A stretch of DNA of 64,000 nucleotides from Anthonomus grandis grandis (GCF_022605725.1 NC_065551.1:20894001-20958000); one strand, 5' to 3'; numbered from the stretch's first letter, positions 1 to 13,189 are shown. Notes: a model not told the origin generated them from the sequence alone. Program-made: numbers and translations.

Positions 1-3000
1 ATTTCGTGTTTTTTTTCTAGACACTAGCGAAATATTTCAAATATGCCAGAAAACCGTAAAAAAAACATAAGTCTATAAAAAGATTTTTTTAACCAAAATG
101 GTATTGCTCAGAAAACGTAAAAAAGTATTCCAACTGTGTGGAAGATATAAATGTATATATTTCCTTAAGCAATAATATTATACTAGTTTCCCGATATAGA
201 AATAGACTCCTGCAATATCTAGTGTTTTAACAATGTTTTTAATGGCGAAAAGAAATGTTGATCACCTCTTCCTATGTCTGAGAAAATCTTCAAAAGATCA
301 TTTTTTTTAACCTAAAATACTATCAAACAAAGGCAATACAATATTCAAAGAAAGATAAAATATATTCGGCACTTTTGATAAAATTGAAGATTTTTCTGTC
401 CAAAAAGGGAAAATAAAATTTTTTTTATGGTCATGTAGATAATTTGACAACATTTTTCTTTAAACCAAGAAAAAAAAATCTTCTAAGAACTAAGAAATTA
501 CTCAAAATGTTAAGAAAAATAAGCGATTCTAACTGCCTGGACGAAATAAATTATAACTTCAGTATTTTTTGACAATTATTGCATAACTTTATTGAACACG
601 AAACAATTTTTGCTACTTATTATTGATAAAAATCTACTAAAGCCAGTTGTAATTTAGAAAGGAGAAGTGAAACAAAAAGAGGCAACCCTTTCTTTGGTAA
701 TATGTTTGTCTTAAAAAAAGCAGCTCATGAGAGCAACTAGATTTTTGGAAACACCCACTAAACAAAGAATAAGTTAAATAATGTGGTTAGTCTGACGATA
801 ACCTAGGTGAAACACGTGTTACAAGGAATATTAATGATTGCACGTTTGGGATATCATAGGTTTTTTATTTTATATCATAATTTTTTAATTTGAAGTTCAT
901 TAGAAAATCCATTTTCATTTATGTTTTTTTTGTTTCATAATTTTAGCTTTAGCTGCATGGAAAAATTGTTTTAATTTTGAAAGTAATTTTGGTTTTAAAA
1001 AAATTGAATTTCTTTGGACACCTTTTTTAGCGCCTTGCAAAAAACTTACTCTATAAGTCTCTTAATAACACGGCTTTTAGAAACCAAATTGAGTAATTTA
1101 TTATCCTTGGTTCTACGATAAAACTGTCAGAAAAGCTTGTTACAAAAGTTGTATCGTGTCCATTTAAGTTATGCAGTAATTGAAAAAAAGACAAAACTCA
1201 ATTTTAATTAAATAAATTTAAACAATATTATCTGTTTATATATAGAAATTGATGAGCTTTTATCAAATTTTTGATATTATTATTTGAGGTTAGTAAAAAA
1301 CTTTTGGAAATGAGAAAATGCTTTTAAACATGCAAAATAATAGAAAAAAAAGTGCAATGAAAAATTAAGAAGTAACGACTTTAAATATGCAGTAGAATTT
1401 ATTATTAAAAAAAAATTTCAGGCGACTCAAGCTTATATTTAAAAAAACATCTATTAAGTGGTTTAATTAACCAAATTTTCTTTAAAAAACAAAATAAACT
1501 ATTTTTATAATTTTCTATTCACAATATTGAAGAAAATTGCAAAAAACTTAACGAACTGCATGCAAATTGCTAATGTCATGAAAATCAATAGATTTCCTAG
1601 TAAATATTTAAAAAATAATATTTCTTACACCTAATAAAGCCATGTTTTGGTCTCAAAGAATGACTTTGGATATCTAAAAAAATACACTTACTATTAATTG
1701 AACTAAACGATTTAAAAAAAATATTTGTTCAGAATTCCTGCCATGCTTTTTTTAATAAAATAAATTATGTTGCAGATAATATGACAATAGAATTTTTGCA
1801 ATATCTAGTGTATGACAATTCTTCTTAAATATATACACAGTTTTCCAGAGAACTAAAACATTTGCATAGTTGCAACTTCAAGGCAGTTAAAATAGGTTTT
1901 TATTTTAAATATTTGACAACTGTGTTTTCTTTTAACTAATTTGCATTGACATAAACTAGTAATGATAAATTACTTATGATTAAAAAAAAAACAGGAATTA
2001 ACCCCCAACTTTCAGAAAGATTTTTCACTACGAATTCCAATAAAATATATTACTCTTAATCTATACTATCCCAAACATGTAACCATTAAACTTTCTTTGA
2101 AGATAGGTTTCGCCTCATTATGGCAGATCAACTATATTTAAGATTCTCTATTTGGGTGGGTGTTTTTAAGTCTAGTTGGTCCGATGGTACCTTTCTTGGA
2201 TGAAACAAGTTATCAAAGAAATGCTTACCCCTTTTTTGTTTAAGTTTCCCTTTTAAATTAGTTCTTATTATATATATCTCTCAGTATATCAATATTCGTA
2301 ATTTCACAATGAAAAGATTATATTAATAAATAGCAAGACGAGAGCTATATCCATTAAAGTTATGCACTAATTAAGATAAAGCGACAAGATTAATTAAACT
2401 GTTTCGTTAATTCATTAGTTTTCCTTCTTTAGTTACCTGAATAATGGTAACTATTTTTTTTTGATGAAAAATAGAAGACTCTCTAATGCCTGGACGTAAA
2501 TAAAAATTGCTCCAAATGCCTCAAAGGACAAAAAAATAAGTATAACAAGTAAAGATTAAAAATATGATTTAATAAATACAATGGAAAAGGCTGTCGTGAT
2601 ATTTGAACAGATCGGAGACCCTAAAGCCGCTGCTAGAAAAATCGTTTAAACTTCTAAAGAGAAAAAAATGCTGATGTTAAAACTTTTCCTAATATGAACA
2701 ACCAGTCAAAAAAACAAGCTCGTTAACATTATTTCTAGAGCTATTGGTGGCACATAATGGTAGTAACGAAATGTAAATTATAATTAATTTACCTTGGACT
2801 GCTATAAGTGAATATAATCGAACCCATATAAGATTAAATCCACATGTTCGGCGTGAAATAAAAAAAAACACTAAATAAAACAATTGGGAATTTCTAACAG
2901 CCTCGGCATTCCTCAAGTTATTATGGCTGGTGCCTAGGGTTATTTCGTGACCTCTAAGGTGAGTTTATTGTTTTAAACGAGTTCGTTTCTTTATCTATTT

Positions 3001-3106
3001 TATGGTCGACCGTTACTTTCAATGTCAAGAAGAAAACGAAAATATTACTGACCTGAGTCACAGACCTAGTTAGAATATTTAAAGCTTTGAAAGTGAGAAA
3101 AATTAC
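1..3106. other. AT-rich intronic DNA, presumably kibra intron 3
   Basis: This is the stretch beyond the exon 3 donor. It is very AT-rich with many A and T runs. I see no WWC coding block, transposase motif or RNA gene. Some phrases recur loosely, for example TGCAATATCTAGTGT near 210 and 1797, and AAGTTATGCA near 1168 and 2358, which hints at decayed repeats. The chance open frame around 2689-2916 has no recognisable content. Confidence 0.5.
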
Positions 3107-3201
3107 CTCTAAAACATCTTGGGCAGTCTGTAAATAGTCTCTTAACATGGCCTCTTGAACTGCTCTCCATCCTTGTCTTGGATCTTCGAGCTGGGTCGAT
3201 T
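3107..3201 (-). CDS. kibra: kibra exon 3: end of WW2 and conserved post-WW block
   Basis: This 95-nt exon on the minus strand follows a TTTCCAG acceptor (AG at 3203-3202) and ends at donor GTAATT beginning at 3106. Its first two bases join the C left by exon 2 to make Gln. It then reads STQLEDPRQGW, followed by RAVQEAMLRDYLQTAQDVLE. STQLEDPR closes WW domain 2. The QEAMLRDYL block is the conserved start of the helical region that follows the WW pair in WWC proteins. The total of the three exons is 333 nt, an exact 111 codons, so all three phases agree. I found no further kibra exon at positions 1-3106, so the rest of the protein, including its C2 domain, must lie to the left of the window. 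Confidence 0.93.
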
Positions 3202-5314
3202 CTGGAAATAAGAATAACATAATTATATGAAAATTAACCCAAAAGCAAATATAATGCTCTTTATATGGGGTTATGAGCAAAAATATACCATACTATTATG
3301 CATTACAATTACCAATATTTGGGTAATTCGTGTGCGTTTAATAGCGCTGGATTAAATATACTTGGGTAAACAAGTATCTCCTGTAAAATTAGTTCAGGGT
3401 TAGGAAGCCTGTAAGATATAAGAAGTAATTTCTAGGATTGGAAATTTGTCTTTGAGCTACCTTAACCTGAGATACCCGCAAACTTCAAGACTTTGATTTT
3501 TTTTAAGTATTGGAGACAAAATTAAATAAAAAATGTGATTTTTACTTTGAACTCAGGAAACTGAGTGAATGGGTTGACTAGGATGTCCAATACATAAATT
3601 TTAAAAAATATGAACAAATAGGGTTATAAAGACAAAAATGTCTAATAAAATCTGGCAACATTACGTTAGTTTATCCATTAGAAATTAACTAACTCAAAGT
3701 TAAGTGTAACTTGGAGGTAATTTATATCTCTAAGGCATCCACTGAAGGTAAACTCTGAGCAGAAGTTGCACTTAATGAACGTGAACTTAATGGTGAGACA
3801 TGCCAACTCCAGTTAAACCAAGACGGTGAACAGAGATAGCAAACTATGGGTTAAACAGTATTTGATAGCAATTGAACAGTTGGTGAAGATTTAACGCTGG
3901 GTCAATTTAACTTAGGTTAAACCAATAGTTAAAACCCCGGTGGAGATAAATTTCATCGAGTTAAAATTAACCCTAAGGGGACTCGTCATTTAGAGTTAAA
4001 TTATAATAGTTATACAGCACAGAGTTAATTCATCTATTTGTTATCATTGAGCATCTCAATGATAACAGCCTGGTTATAAAAGTTATAAAAGCCTGGATTA
4101 AGTAGAATTCATTTTGATATTATATCCAGTGCTCAATCGCTTAATATAAACTCAAAGATCTCTATTTAAATTAGGGTTATTGCATGAGTATTTTATCCAT
4201 TGCAATCCATTGCTCTGAGGGCTCTTTCCACTGAAAAAACTGAGTAAAAGTATCAGAAATTTAAAGTGGCGCATGTTCTAGAAATCATAAATATCTTTTA
4301 ATTTTTTTTTAAATACGGCTCTGAAATTTAATAAGATCATCTTGTCAAAAATCATAAAATATTTTTTTCCCAAGTTTAAATTTAAAAGTCTATATAATCA
4401 TCTCTTTCTCTAGAACAAATATAGTTATCTCTACCTAATATTGTATGTTTGCTATAGGTTTAACTTTCTCTAAGTTATATAAAAAAATACTTCAATAACA
4501 ATTAAAGTTTTATTCATAATGTATTTATGCTTACTAAATTTAAAATAAATATTAATAACATCAGTGCCATGTTGCTCAGTTTCTTCATATCACAAGAAAT
4601 TTCAGAGAGGTAAACTTATGGCAAAAGTCATGTGTCAGAAAAAGATCGATAAATAATTGTTAAATTATATTTTATTCATATCAGAACATATTCTTTTAAT
4701 GAGGTTCATACAACTAGCACAAAATAAAATTAAAAATCCAGGGTCGTATTAAAAAAAAACATAATTGATGATTTCTGGAAAACGAAGATATATGATGAGG
4801 ATCGAACTACACAGGGTATTTGCGTAAGAACCACCCTGTATAAATCTAACCCAAAAAAAAACAACTTTACGACCAAAAAACTATCGAAAACACGTCGTTT
4901 TATAGCATCGTTTTAATTATTTCCGCTGTAGGAGCGGTACTAAACCCGACAGTAGAACAGTATTTTGACACGTAGTTTAACAGTATCAAATTAAGGCAAT
5001 AATTTTAATAAGTTATCGAGAGCCTATCGTATGGCGACTCCATATCCGCTACAAGAGACGACGACGGAATTATTATTACACATATTTATGAATTATTTAT
5101 TTTGTACTTAATTCCTTTTTGCTTTTTTCCCATGTGAAGAATTGTTGGTATGTACTTATGCTATGATTTTATTCACCTTTTTTTCATGCCCTGCTGACGA
5201 CTGTAAGTATGTTGCATTCCGCGAGGGGGTATGATTTGCACTAGATATGGGAGCGCTTACTTAATTATATACAGAGATAAAAAAGCAATTTCTTATTAAG
5301 AAATTTAAACTTAC
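3202..5314 (-). other. kibra: kibra intron 2
   Basis: The intron is about 2.1 kb, bounded by the GTAAGT donor at 5314 and the TTTCCAG acceptor at 3202. It contains no coding potential that I recognise. At 4041-4065 is an 11-bp perfect inverted repeat with a 3-nt loop (arms starting TTATCATTGAG). Near 4836-4840 the sequence CACCCTGTA resembles the right tip of the CAGGGTG-ended transposons seen elsewhere in the window. The stretch 3650-4060 contains several degenerate GTTAAAC/GGTTAA words, suggesting an old repeat. Confidence 0.75.
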
Positions 5315-5424
5315 GGCTCATGTGGTTAATGTAGTAAGGACCGATTTGCCCATCGTAAGCCTCTTCCCATCCTAGGGGCAATTCGTTTCCTATACAATCC
5401 GCAAAGGTGAGTGGCTTAGTATAT
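5315..5424 (-). CDS. kibra: kibra exon 2: WW domain 2
   Basis: This 110-nt internal exon, read on the minus strand, follows a TTTTCAG acceptor (AG at 5426-5425) and ends at a GTAAGT donor starting at 5314. Its first base completes the Arg codon left open by exon 1. It then encodes YTKPLTFADCIGNELPLGW, followed by EEAYDGQIGPYYINHMS. This is the WW-domain core: first Trp in LPLGWEEA, the Tyr-Tyr pair and the His. The second Trp position of this WW is filled differently in Kibra proteins (the STQLEDPR stretch in exon 3), as is known for the family. One base of a codon is left over for exon 3. The open frame extends upstream and downstream into intron by chance. Identity is very likely because TKPLTFADC and LPLGWEEAYD are hallmark WWC1/Kibra sequence. 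Confidence 0.95.
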
Positions 5425-5599
5425 CTGAAAAGAACATAAAAGTTAGTAATTATTATAATGGTAATAACATAGAAAATATAAAACTGATTTCTTCGAGAAA
5501 GTATCCAAATTCCAGGCGCACCCATACATACAAGTAAACGCACGAATATAGTATAATTTAAAAATAATTACATCTTTCAATTAGTTTTATAAACCACAA

Positions 5600-7040
5600 C
5601 AGTCCAATACATTTATTAAAAGCAATAAAATGAGTGAAAGTTGTACGTACGGGGCTGCCAACACTTGCCGATCTGAAATGCGTACATACACATTATTGCA
5701 AATAATATACACAAATGCCAGAATATGTAAATGCGATCGTTCTATTTGTTTTAGTTTTCTCATACCTTATTTACATATTATATCGCAAATTGTGGTATAA
5801 TACGTCTGCAGCTATATAAAAATGCAGAAAATATTAGGCAACCCTAATGAGGTTAGCTATTCTGCTAATGAATTCGGCACCCAATGGGCCAATTGACCAA
5901 ATTTGATTGGACTACTTTAGCTTCAACATTATGGTGCTCAAATAAATACCAGAATGTCAAAGTGATGCATGGGTATGTTTTAAAGTAGTGTGATATAAAT
6001 TACAATTTATTTGAAAAAAGCTACGTTTATCTTTATTTTCTATTCTTTGTAAGATCCATTTAGCGATGCACTCAGCATCTAGTCATTTGGTGCTCTTTCC
6101 TTTGAATGAGATATTTTCAATGTGCTGAATATGGTAGATACCGAAATGAATGATAAAATGTGACTGTAAAGGCGATGATTAGTTTTTTGGGATAATGTAG
6201 GGTTACCAAAGAATTTTCGTTTGTAGACTTATTTTAGTTAAATTGTTTTGAAATGAAACCATCGACGGGCCTTTGGGTAGCGAAAAATTAAAAAATATCC
6301 CTTTGTTTAACAAAATAAAAATACTATTTTACATGAATGCCTCAAAAATACAATAAGATACCTCAGTGGTCCATTCCTGAAAGCAACTACTTGAATGGTG
6401 TCTTTAAGTAAAAAAAATACCCAATTTAACCAAAAATGCCTACAGATTGCAAATAAAATACTTCAGTAAACTTTCTAATTGAATTTATACACAAAAATGA
6501 CACTTTTTAATTTTTTAATGTTGGGAAAACCTTGCCTAATGCCAATAAGTTCAAAGATTGACGATTCGGAGTTATTTCTAGATCATTAAAACAATTCCTC
6601 TGTCTTATTGAATATAGAACACTGGTTAAAGATTGAAGAACTTATTCATGTCCCTAATTGTAGTATTATTTCAAAATTTTGGAGGACTAAACATTTACAT
6701 GGGGGATCTTTGATAATACTTCATGATGAGTGTGTAGTGAATAGTTTTAATTTTGGAAGTTTTAAATGTGGTAATTTTAGCTGTGTTTTTTAATCCTCCC
6801 TCCTTCTCCCTTCCTCACTGTCAACCTCACTTAATTTTTGTTCTTTTCAATCATTGTCGTTTCGGTCATAATTGTGACAAGTTTTGTCGTTAGAGTGTTA
6901 CCATTTCAACTGATAAATAAACAGAAAGTCAACGATTTAATAGGTTTTCAAGCAATGTTGCGAGAGAAGTTTTCAGAAGAACTTTCGTTATTTTAGTCCA
7001 GACAGTATGGCTAGTTTAGAGAGTAAATTGTGAAATTTTT
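5600..7040. other. Intronic DNA without recognised features
   Basis: I see no conserved coding sequence here. The small open frame at 6608-6793 has a low-complexity, unrecognised product. A pyrimidine-rich stretch at about 6793-6823 contains CTCCCTCCTTCTCCC. Confidence 0.4.
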
Positions 7041-7049
7041 ATCTACTAA

Positions 7050-7690
7050 AGGGTTTTTTCTCTGGCATTGTTACTATAGCAGACTCTAAAATATAATAAA
7101 AGTTTACTATTTCCAGACAGTGTTGTAATTCTTAAGTTGAAAGTCTATTGTCATTTTTCCCAATAGAGAGTTTTTATTTCCTTGGACATTGTTGCCATTA
7201 CATAGGCAACATTTAGGCACTGTTGCCGTAGCAGATTCTAAAATATCACAAGGGTTTACTTTGTCATATTAGTTATAGGCTAAAAGGTAATTTTAATTTT
7301 TCTCAAAGGAAGAGTCCTTTTTCCGTTTTTATTTTTTTTTAATTAATTAATGAATATAAAAGAAAAATAAATGAATTTGTCCAGGTAGTGTTGCTATTTT
7401 AGAAGCTGAGATATGACGGTTTAGCTTTTCTAGGTAATAACCATTTTTCCCATTTATTCAGCCAGTGTTGCCATTGAAAATCAAAACCTTCTACTTTTTC
7501 ATGAGCAGCATTGCCATTTTTTTCCAACGCTAATCAGAACTTGTATAAGAAAATAATTTTCCCATATCCTTGTCCAAATTATGCAGTGTTGCCATTTGAA
7601 AAGTACTACATTTTCAGACATTTCAGATCCTAAACTGTGAATGAAATACTACTTTATCCAGGGCAGTGTTGCCGTTTTAAAAGAGCTTTA
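7050..7690. repeat. Degenerate cluster of AGTGTTGCCATTT-like short repeats
   Basis: The word (C)AGTGTTGCCATTTT or close variants recur at least seven times at uneven spacing of roughly 60-110 bp. Examples lie near 7118, 7188, 7218, 7388, 7466, 7505, 7577 and 7664. A longer phrase, GTAGCAGATTCTAAAATAT, near 7226-7246 has a close partner near 7076-7095, so part of the cluster is a larger direct repeat. The sequence looks like an old minisatellite or internally repeated element. Confidence 0.6.
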
Positions 7691-7756
7691 ATTGTTTCCA
7701 ACAAAAAACAATAATAATAAAACACCATTTAATTTAGAAAATTTTTAAAAAGGTTC

Positions 7757-9080
7757 GTCTCGCCTATACTGATTAACCGATATTATAAATAAATGCTTAA
7801 GAGAAGGAATTTTTGCAGACAGCCTTCAAACTGCTAAAGTAATTCCGGTGCCAAAAAAAGCCATTGATAATGACCCAAGCGATCTTAGGCCTATGTGTAA
7901 GAAAAGTTTTTAAGGAGATTTTAAACTCACAAATTGTTGCACACTTTAAAAGACACAAACCATTTATGTTTAGTCAGTTTGGGTTTAGGGAAAAAAGTCC
8001 ACAACTAATGCCCTTATCAGTTTAATTGAAAAGAATTATAAATGACACTGAATGTAGAGACATTCTGAGTGCAGTTTTCTGCGACTTAACAAAAGCATTT
8101 GACTGTTTACTCATAGTCTCCTTATCTTAAAGCTTCAGCAATATAATTTATTTCTATGAATGGTAAATGCTCGGGCATGAGTGTTCTCTTTGCTGGGATC
8201 TTGTACTATTTGCTGACGATACTACAATCTTGTTAACAAATCCAAATGGTAAAGAAGTAGAAACGAGTATTTATGCAGTAAAGTAAGGAGCAAGTGAGTG
8301 GTTTGCTATAAATGAATTGTCATTGAATGATACTAAATCATAAACAATGTTATTCAGCCATAGGAAGGAATATGCCAGGTAAGAGACATGTAAGTTTCTT
8401 GGTTTCAGTTGGGAGCAAATTTTGCCATGGGAGGTCATATTGATTTCTTGGCTGGTGAGTTATCTAAAATATTTTCCTAGTCAGGTTGCGAAAAAATTAA
8501 TGTCCTAAAGAATCACTCGTAGGCATACCATTCTTTTTTTATGTTTCATTGCAACTATAGTCTTCGTCTTTGAGGTTATTCTCCACATATAGACAAAATA
8601 TTCAAATTTCAGAAAAAGGTAATAAGAATATTGTTTAACAGAGGTTACAGGGAGGATGTATTTAAAGCCTTTTGGAAAATAGTTTGCTTACCTTAAATTT
8701 TGTTGTCTCTTAAATACATAAAGAGTAATCTAGAAAAGTACACTAATCAAGAGGATATTTATAATTATTTTACCCACAATACTAGGGGTATTCTACGCCA
8801 CACTTTTTTAATAAAATACCCAGAAATATTCAAATGCTTGAGTTTAAAAGATTTGTCCAAGTAATTAAATCTGCCCTAAATGCAATCTATAAAATGAATG
8901 ATTTTTTGAATGGATCTGTGGTTATCCACGTTTAGCATGTGGCATCATGAGGGGGTGCTAGATGGTATTTTTTATTTTCGTTTTTCGTTTCAGTTTTTGT
9001 ATGTTGGAATTAGTATTTAATTTAATCTGTACTGTATATGGTTGTGTATGTCTTTAATGTAAAATTAGTAAATTAAAATA
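7757..9080 (+). mobile_element. LINE fragment, jockey/CR1-like reverse transcriptase remains
   Basis: On the plus strand, pieces of a non-LTR reverse transcriptase can be read through several frameshifts. These are CLREGIFADSLQTAKVIPVP near 7793-7850, a QFGFREKSP block near 7975-8000, the motif-A region CDLTKAFDC near 8082-8108 and a C-terminal RT-like stretch to about 8880. The last part is an AT-rich 3' end. The AKVIPVPKK and FGFR signatures are typical of insect jockey/CR1-type elements. It has no intact open frame, and both ends are inferred from where similarity fades. Confidence 0.65.
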
Positions 9081-9289
9081 AATTTGAAATTGCTGAATAG
9101 CAATAGTGTGAGATATAATTGTGACAAACTGAACTTTGATTATCAATGGTAATTAAAATTTTATACAATTATATCCTTTAAATTTAATTGACTTTTGTAA
9201 ACAAATGTACTTTGTATTAACACGTATTATATAAATTTTAATTTAAATTAAGAAAAACACTGCCTAAAAATTATATCATTAAATATCTG

Positions 9290-10950
9290 CTTGCGCACGT
9301 AAGAAGTTCACTTACAATTTCAGAAATAAATGTTGATTTTCCAATCTGTAAAAGCGTAGAATACTCATTTTTTCAGTTTAAATTATGTAATAAAGCGTAT
9401 TTTATTGCGACGTATTATAGGCCACCAAACTCCTTAATGCCTAACTCTTTTAACGATATGGATAACATATTTTCTTATATCTGTAGTATCATTGACTACG
9501 TCATTATCTTCAGTGGAGAATTTAACATTGATTTCCTTAAAATACCTAGTTTTAACATGTTTGGATACATACGATTTTGTATAGGTAGTTGATAAACCAA
9601 GTCGAACTGCGGGAAACTCATCTACTTTAATTGATCCAATTTTTAGTTCCAAACTCTTAAAACTAAACTTGGAAACTTTGAATGATTATACCATTTCCGA
9701 TCATAGAATTTATTTTTGTGATTTCTTAACACCTAAAATATGTTCTTTCTGTTGCTTGCGTAATTTTAACCCCTTTCCTAGATTGGTTTGCAATTATTCG
9801 TACAGAAGATATAAATGAAAAAATTAATATTATTAATTCTTTTTTTATCCACTTATTTGATAAACATGTACCAGTACAACAGCTATGCAATCTGACTGTT
9901 GCGGCTATTAGGCGGGAAAAGCAGCAATATTTAACTTTTATTTCAGCTCAAAACAATGCTCGCAAAACTTGAGATGCCTTAAAGATTATTTAGGTAGTTT
10001 TATTAAAAAGTTTATTGTAAAAACAACAAACGCCTCATTCTATCCCTAAATCTTTTAGATCCTAACCCCGTTAATAATTACTTTTCTCAATTTTTTCAAA
10101 GTTCAAGAACTGCCAAAACAAAATTGACTTTTATGGTAATCATTTAATAATACCGCTAATTTCTTTTTTATTTTGAGCATAGAGAAAGAGGTTGAAAATT
10201 TTGTTTGCTTTTAAAAGGATCTGATATTTTTTTGAAAATGGTTCAGCACTGTAGTCCCGAAATTGATATGTCTAGAAAGAAATTATTTTCCTCTGATTTG
10301 GAAAAGTGCTACAGGTATTTCCTTACCTGAATGTAGGGAATTTTTAATTTAGGACATTTTACCAGTGTTCAAAGATATTTGAGAAAATATCAGAAAATTA
10401 GTGTGGGTTTCGTAAGGGCCTCAGCTCAGCAACTGCGTTAGCGAAGATAGCAAGTGATATTTTTGAAGCCTAAGATAAAGGATTTGCTCATTTTGCTCGA
10501 CTATTCAAAAGCATTCGACACAATTAACCATCATTTACTGATTTATAAATTTATATTTTATGGCTTTGATTTACCTGCTCTGGAATTACTTACATCTTAT
10601 CGTTCTCAAACAACTCAAAGCATATCATATAAAGGAAATTGTTCCGAAAAGCAAAATATTTTAGCTGGAGTTCCACAGGACTCGATTTTGGTTGCCTTAT
10701 TTTTTTCCTATACCTCGCATTTAGTAACCTCTTCAAAATACTGCAAGATTGTTGCTTATGATGATGGTACGCAATTGTATGTTTTATTTGATCTTAATAA
10801 TTTCATTGAAACTAGTAATTTGGCTAACTTTCACAAATTTGCCATTTATCATTAGAATATAATTTAAATTTAAACTCCAATAAATCTAACGTGATGCTAT
10901 TTGCAAGTAATAGTAAGGTTAACTTTTTGAAACATAATACGAGGCGTTAA
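9290..10950 (+). mobile_element. LINE fragment with endonuclease and RT motifs
   Basis: A second plus-strand LINE lies directly after the first. The segment around 9408-9545 encodes an apurinic-endonuclease-like YRPPN block followed by GEFNIDFLK (the usual GDFN motif). The open frame 10454-10855 encodes RT motifs LLDYSKAFDTINHHLL, then GVPQDSI (usually GVPQGS), then AYDDGTQLY in place of the YADDT catalytic box. A LNSNKSNVMLF-like tail follows near 10865-10905. The catalytic box appears rearranged by a small change, and there are several frameshifts, so the copy is dead. It could be the 5' part of the same family as the preceding fragment. Confidence 0.7.
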
Positions 10951-11159
10951 GAATTAGACTAACCTAACCCACAAAAAAAAAACACAATTTAGATAAACGC
11001 AGAACATTATTATTTTTTAAATGTCCACTTCTGCTTAAAGTAACAATTTAGATTAGGATAGATTACGTTTAGGTAACAGGGTAAATAAACCTACCGAAGC
11101 AGCAAAAGTTTAGGGCTGTATGTATTTATTACTTATTCACAATACTCAATATGTTTGCT

Positions 11160-12130
11160 TACTTTAGATACTTTATCGGATATCTCTGCTTCTTATGTTA
11201 CAAATGAAAAGTCTAATTATCAGCCTTCACCAAGTAGTGAACCAGATTTTGACGTGCAAAGCCAAGACGAAGATGACAGGATGGCAAAAAATTATATTAA
11301 TGTATATTAATATAATATTAATTATTAATGTAATTAATTATATAAATATTTAATTAATTAATTAATTATATAGTTAATTAATTATATTAATGTAAGTGGG
11401 CAAAATGCATCATTAATAAGTGCTTTAAAAAAATTAATTGAATAATCTAAGAAACTCTTTGAAAATGTTTATATTAAAGCTTTGATTTGCATTCGTCATA
11501 TATTTATAATTGCACAAGGAGATGTTATAAAAAAAATCAGGAATGCACGAAAATAAACAGAGCAGGCGAAGTATGTCGAGAGTTTATAAATTACCAATTG
11601 AAAATGGAAGTGATGTAAAAGTCTGCAAAGAGTTTTTTAAGCAGGTTTTGCAGATTTCAAATGGCAAGCTATCAAAGGTTCTGCTTAGAATCAGAGGGAA
11701 TTCCTCCAATAGATCAACGAGGAAGACATCCCTCTGCTACAAAAACGTCTGATCCAAAGGTTCAAGAAATTACGGACTATATATAAAAATTTTCTGTTTT
11801 TTCCTGTTTTTCACATTATTCCAGAGTTAAGAGCGGCCAAATAAAATATTCGGTTTCCTCTTTAAATAAACAAATGTTATAAAACAATCTATATAAAAAA
11901 CAGTACGCATCTCCTGTCAGCAATCATGTATTTAGAAATATTTCAAATACTCACTTTAACCTTGATTTTCATGCTCCAATATCGGATGGCTGTCGCAAAT
12001 GCGATGAACTAAATAATAAAGTTAAAATTAGTAGTGTCGAAGACAGAAAGAACTTGTAAGCACAAAAAGAGTTACATCTTCGAAGAGCGAAGTTTGCAAA
12101 AAACTAAATAAAAATTGATGGGGAATGAAT
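11160..12130 (+). pseudogene. Decayed transposon-like gene with Cys motif
   Basis: Plus-strand coding remains are spread over about 1 kb. At 11579-11685 is a block RVYKLPIENGSDVKVCKEFF, then KQVLQISNGKLSKVL, ending near GIPPIDQRGRHPSATKTSDP (other frame) at about 11696-11758. At 11935-12105 is FNLDFHAP followed by a CRKCDELNNK motif and a basic, helix-rich tail. I recognise this combination (VCK-FF, then FNLsFH, then CxxCD) from multi-copy uncharacterised proteins in arthropod genomes that behave like mobile-element genes. I cannot name the superfamily. It is broken by frameshifts and, at 11281-11400, by an (AATT)-rich expansion. Confidence 0.45.
11281..11400. repeat. AT-only low-complexity tract
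   Basis: About 120 bp made almost only of TTAAT/AATTA words (ATATTAAT and TTAATTAATTAATTAA). It interrupts the decayed transposon-like gene and probably arose by slippage. Confidence 0.8.
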
Positions 12131-12689
12131 TAGTAAAAGAGAATGAAACACTGTCCACAGGTATAACATACTATGAACGTCAACTATGGATATATTATTT
12201 AGGTGAGTTAGTTTATCACGAAATTAATAATTGAATATCTTTATTACTTGAATATTTAGTATTAAATGGCCCTAATTTGCGACTTCATGACAAGTTCAAC
12301 GAAATCCTCTATTTCTGAAATAAATCACAAGTTTTTAGTGTCAGGCCACTCATATCTTTCCTGTGATCAGAATTTCGGTATTATAGAAAAAAAAAAGAAG
12401 TTTCATAAAAATGTATTTATACTGGAGCACTAGATGAATACACCTTATTGTAATATCCAGTTACACTTATAGAATTACATAGTGGCGCAACCCACATTAG
12501 AATCATCTTGATAAAATATTACTTAATTGGCGGTACATTTTCAATAACAAACTTAAATGAAAACACTTTCAATAAGAACTCTTATCAGAACTTTACGAAT
12601 TTCTACAGAAACTACGATTGAAATAAGTGGCAATTTTTATACTTAAATTACTCATTTCTTCTATTTTGGGGTTAAGCCACTATAATTCT

Positions 12690-13180
12690 TCAAGTAATTC
12701 AAGTAATGCAAAATGCATGTTGTAGACTTATTTGTGGTGTAAACAGGCGCATCCACATATCTCGAAAATTGGGTTTACTTCGATGGCTAACACATTAATG
12801 GAAAACCGCTGGAGGCTTCATTACGGTGCCTTTCTGCATCAGATTATCAACTTTTCTGCCCGAAATACGCAAAGTATTTTTTTTGTTATAAGGTCAACAC
12901 TTCACAGAGTTAATACCAGGAATAAATACTTGTACAATCTTCCTAAATTTAAAAGTTCATTAATTCAAAAAACTTTTGCATTTACATCAATTTCTGCTGC
13001 AATTTGAAACTACAATGTGTGTCTTTTTTGTTAAATACTGTAACTTTTAATATGTTAATATTAAGGCTAAGTTTGGGGTTGGAATTTTAAAAGTAGTTTT
13101 GTCTCATATATTATTATAATTGTTAAAGGTCTCATGGACCTATACTGCTATAATTGTGTTTTGTTAAATGAAATTAATTT
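12690..13180 (+). mobile_element. LINE 3' end fragment
   Basis: The plus strand encodes QNACCRLICGVNRR near 12704-12750, a usual C-terminal segment of CR1/jockey-type RT proteins, followed by a degenerate C-terminus ending near 13007. An AT-rich tail containing CTCATGGACCTATACTGCTA near 13130 follows, resembling a LINE 3' UTR. The piece is 5'-truncated and carries frameshifts. Confidence 0.55.
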
Positions 13181-13189
13181 TCTCAGGTA

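Noticed and set aside
2689..2916. A possible further kibra exon on the minus strand
   Set aside because: The translated sequence does not match the coiled-coil region expected after exon 3 and lacks an acceptor in the right phase.
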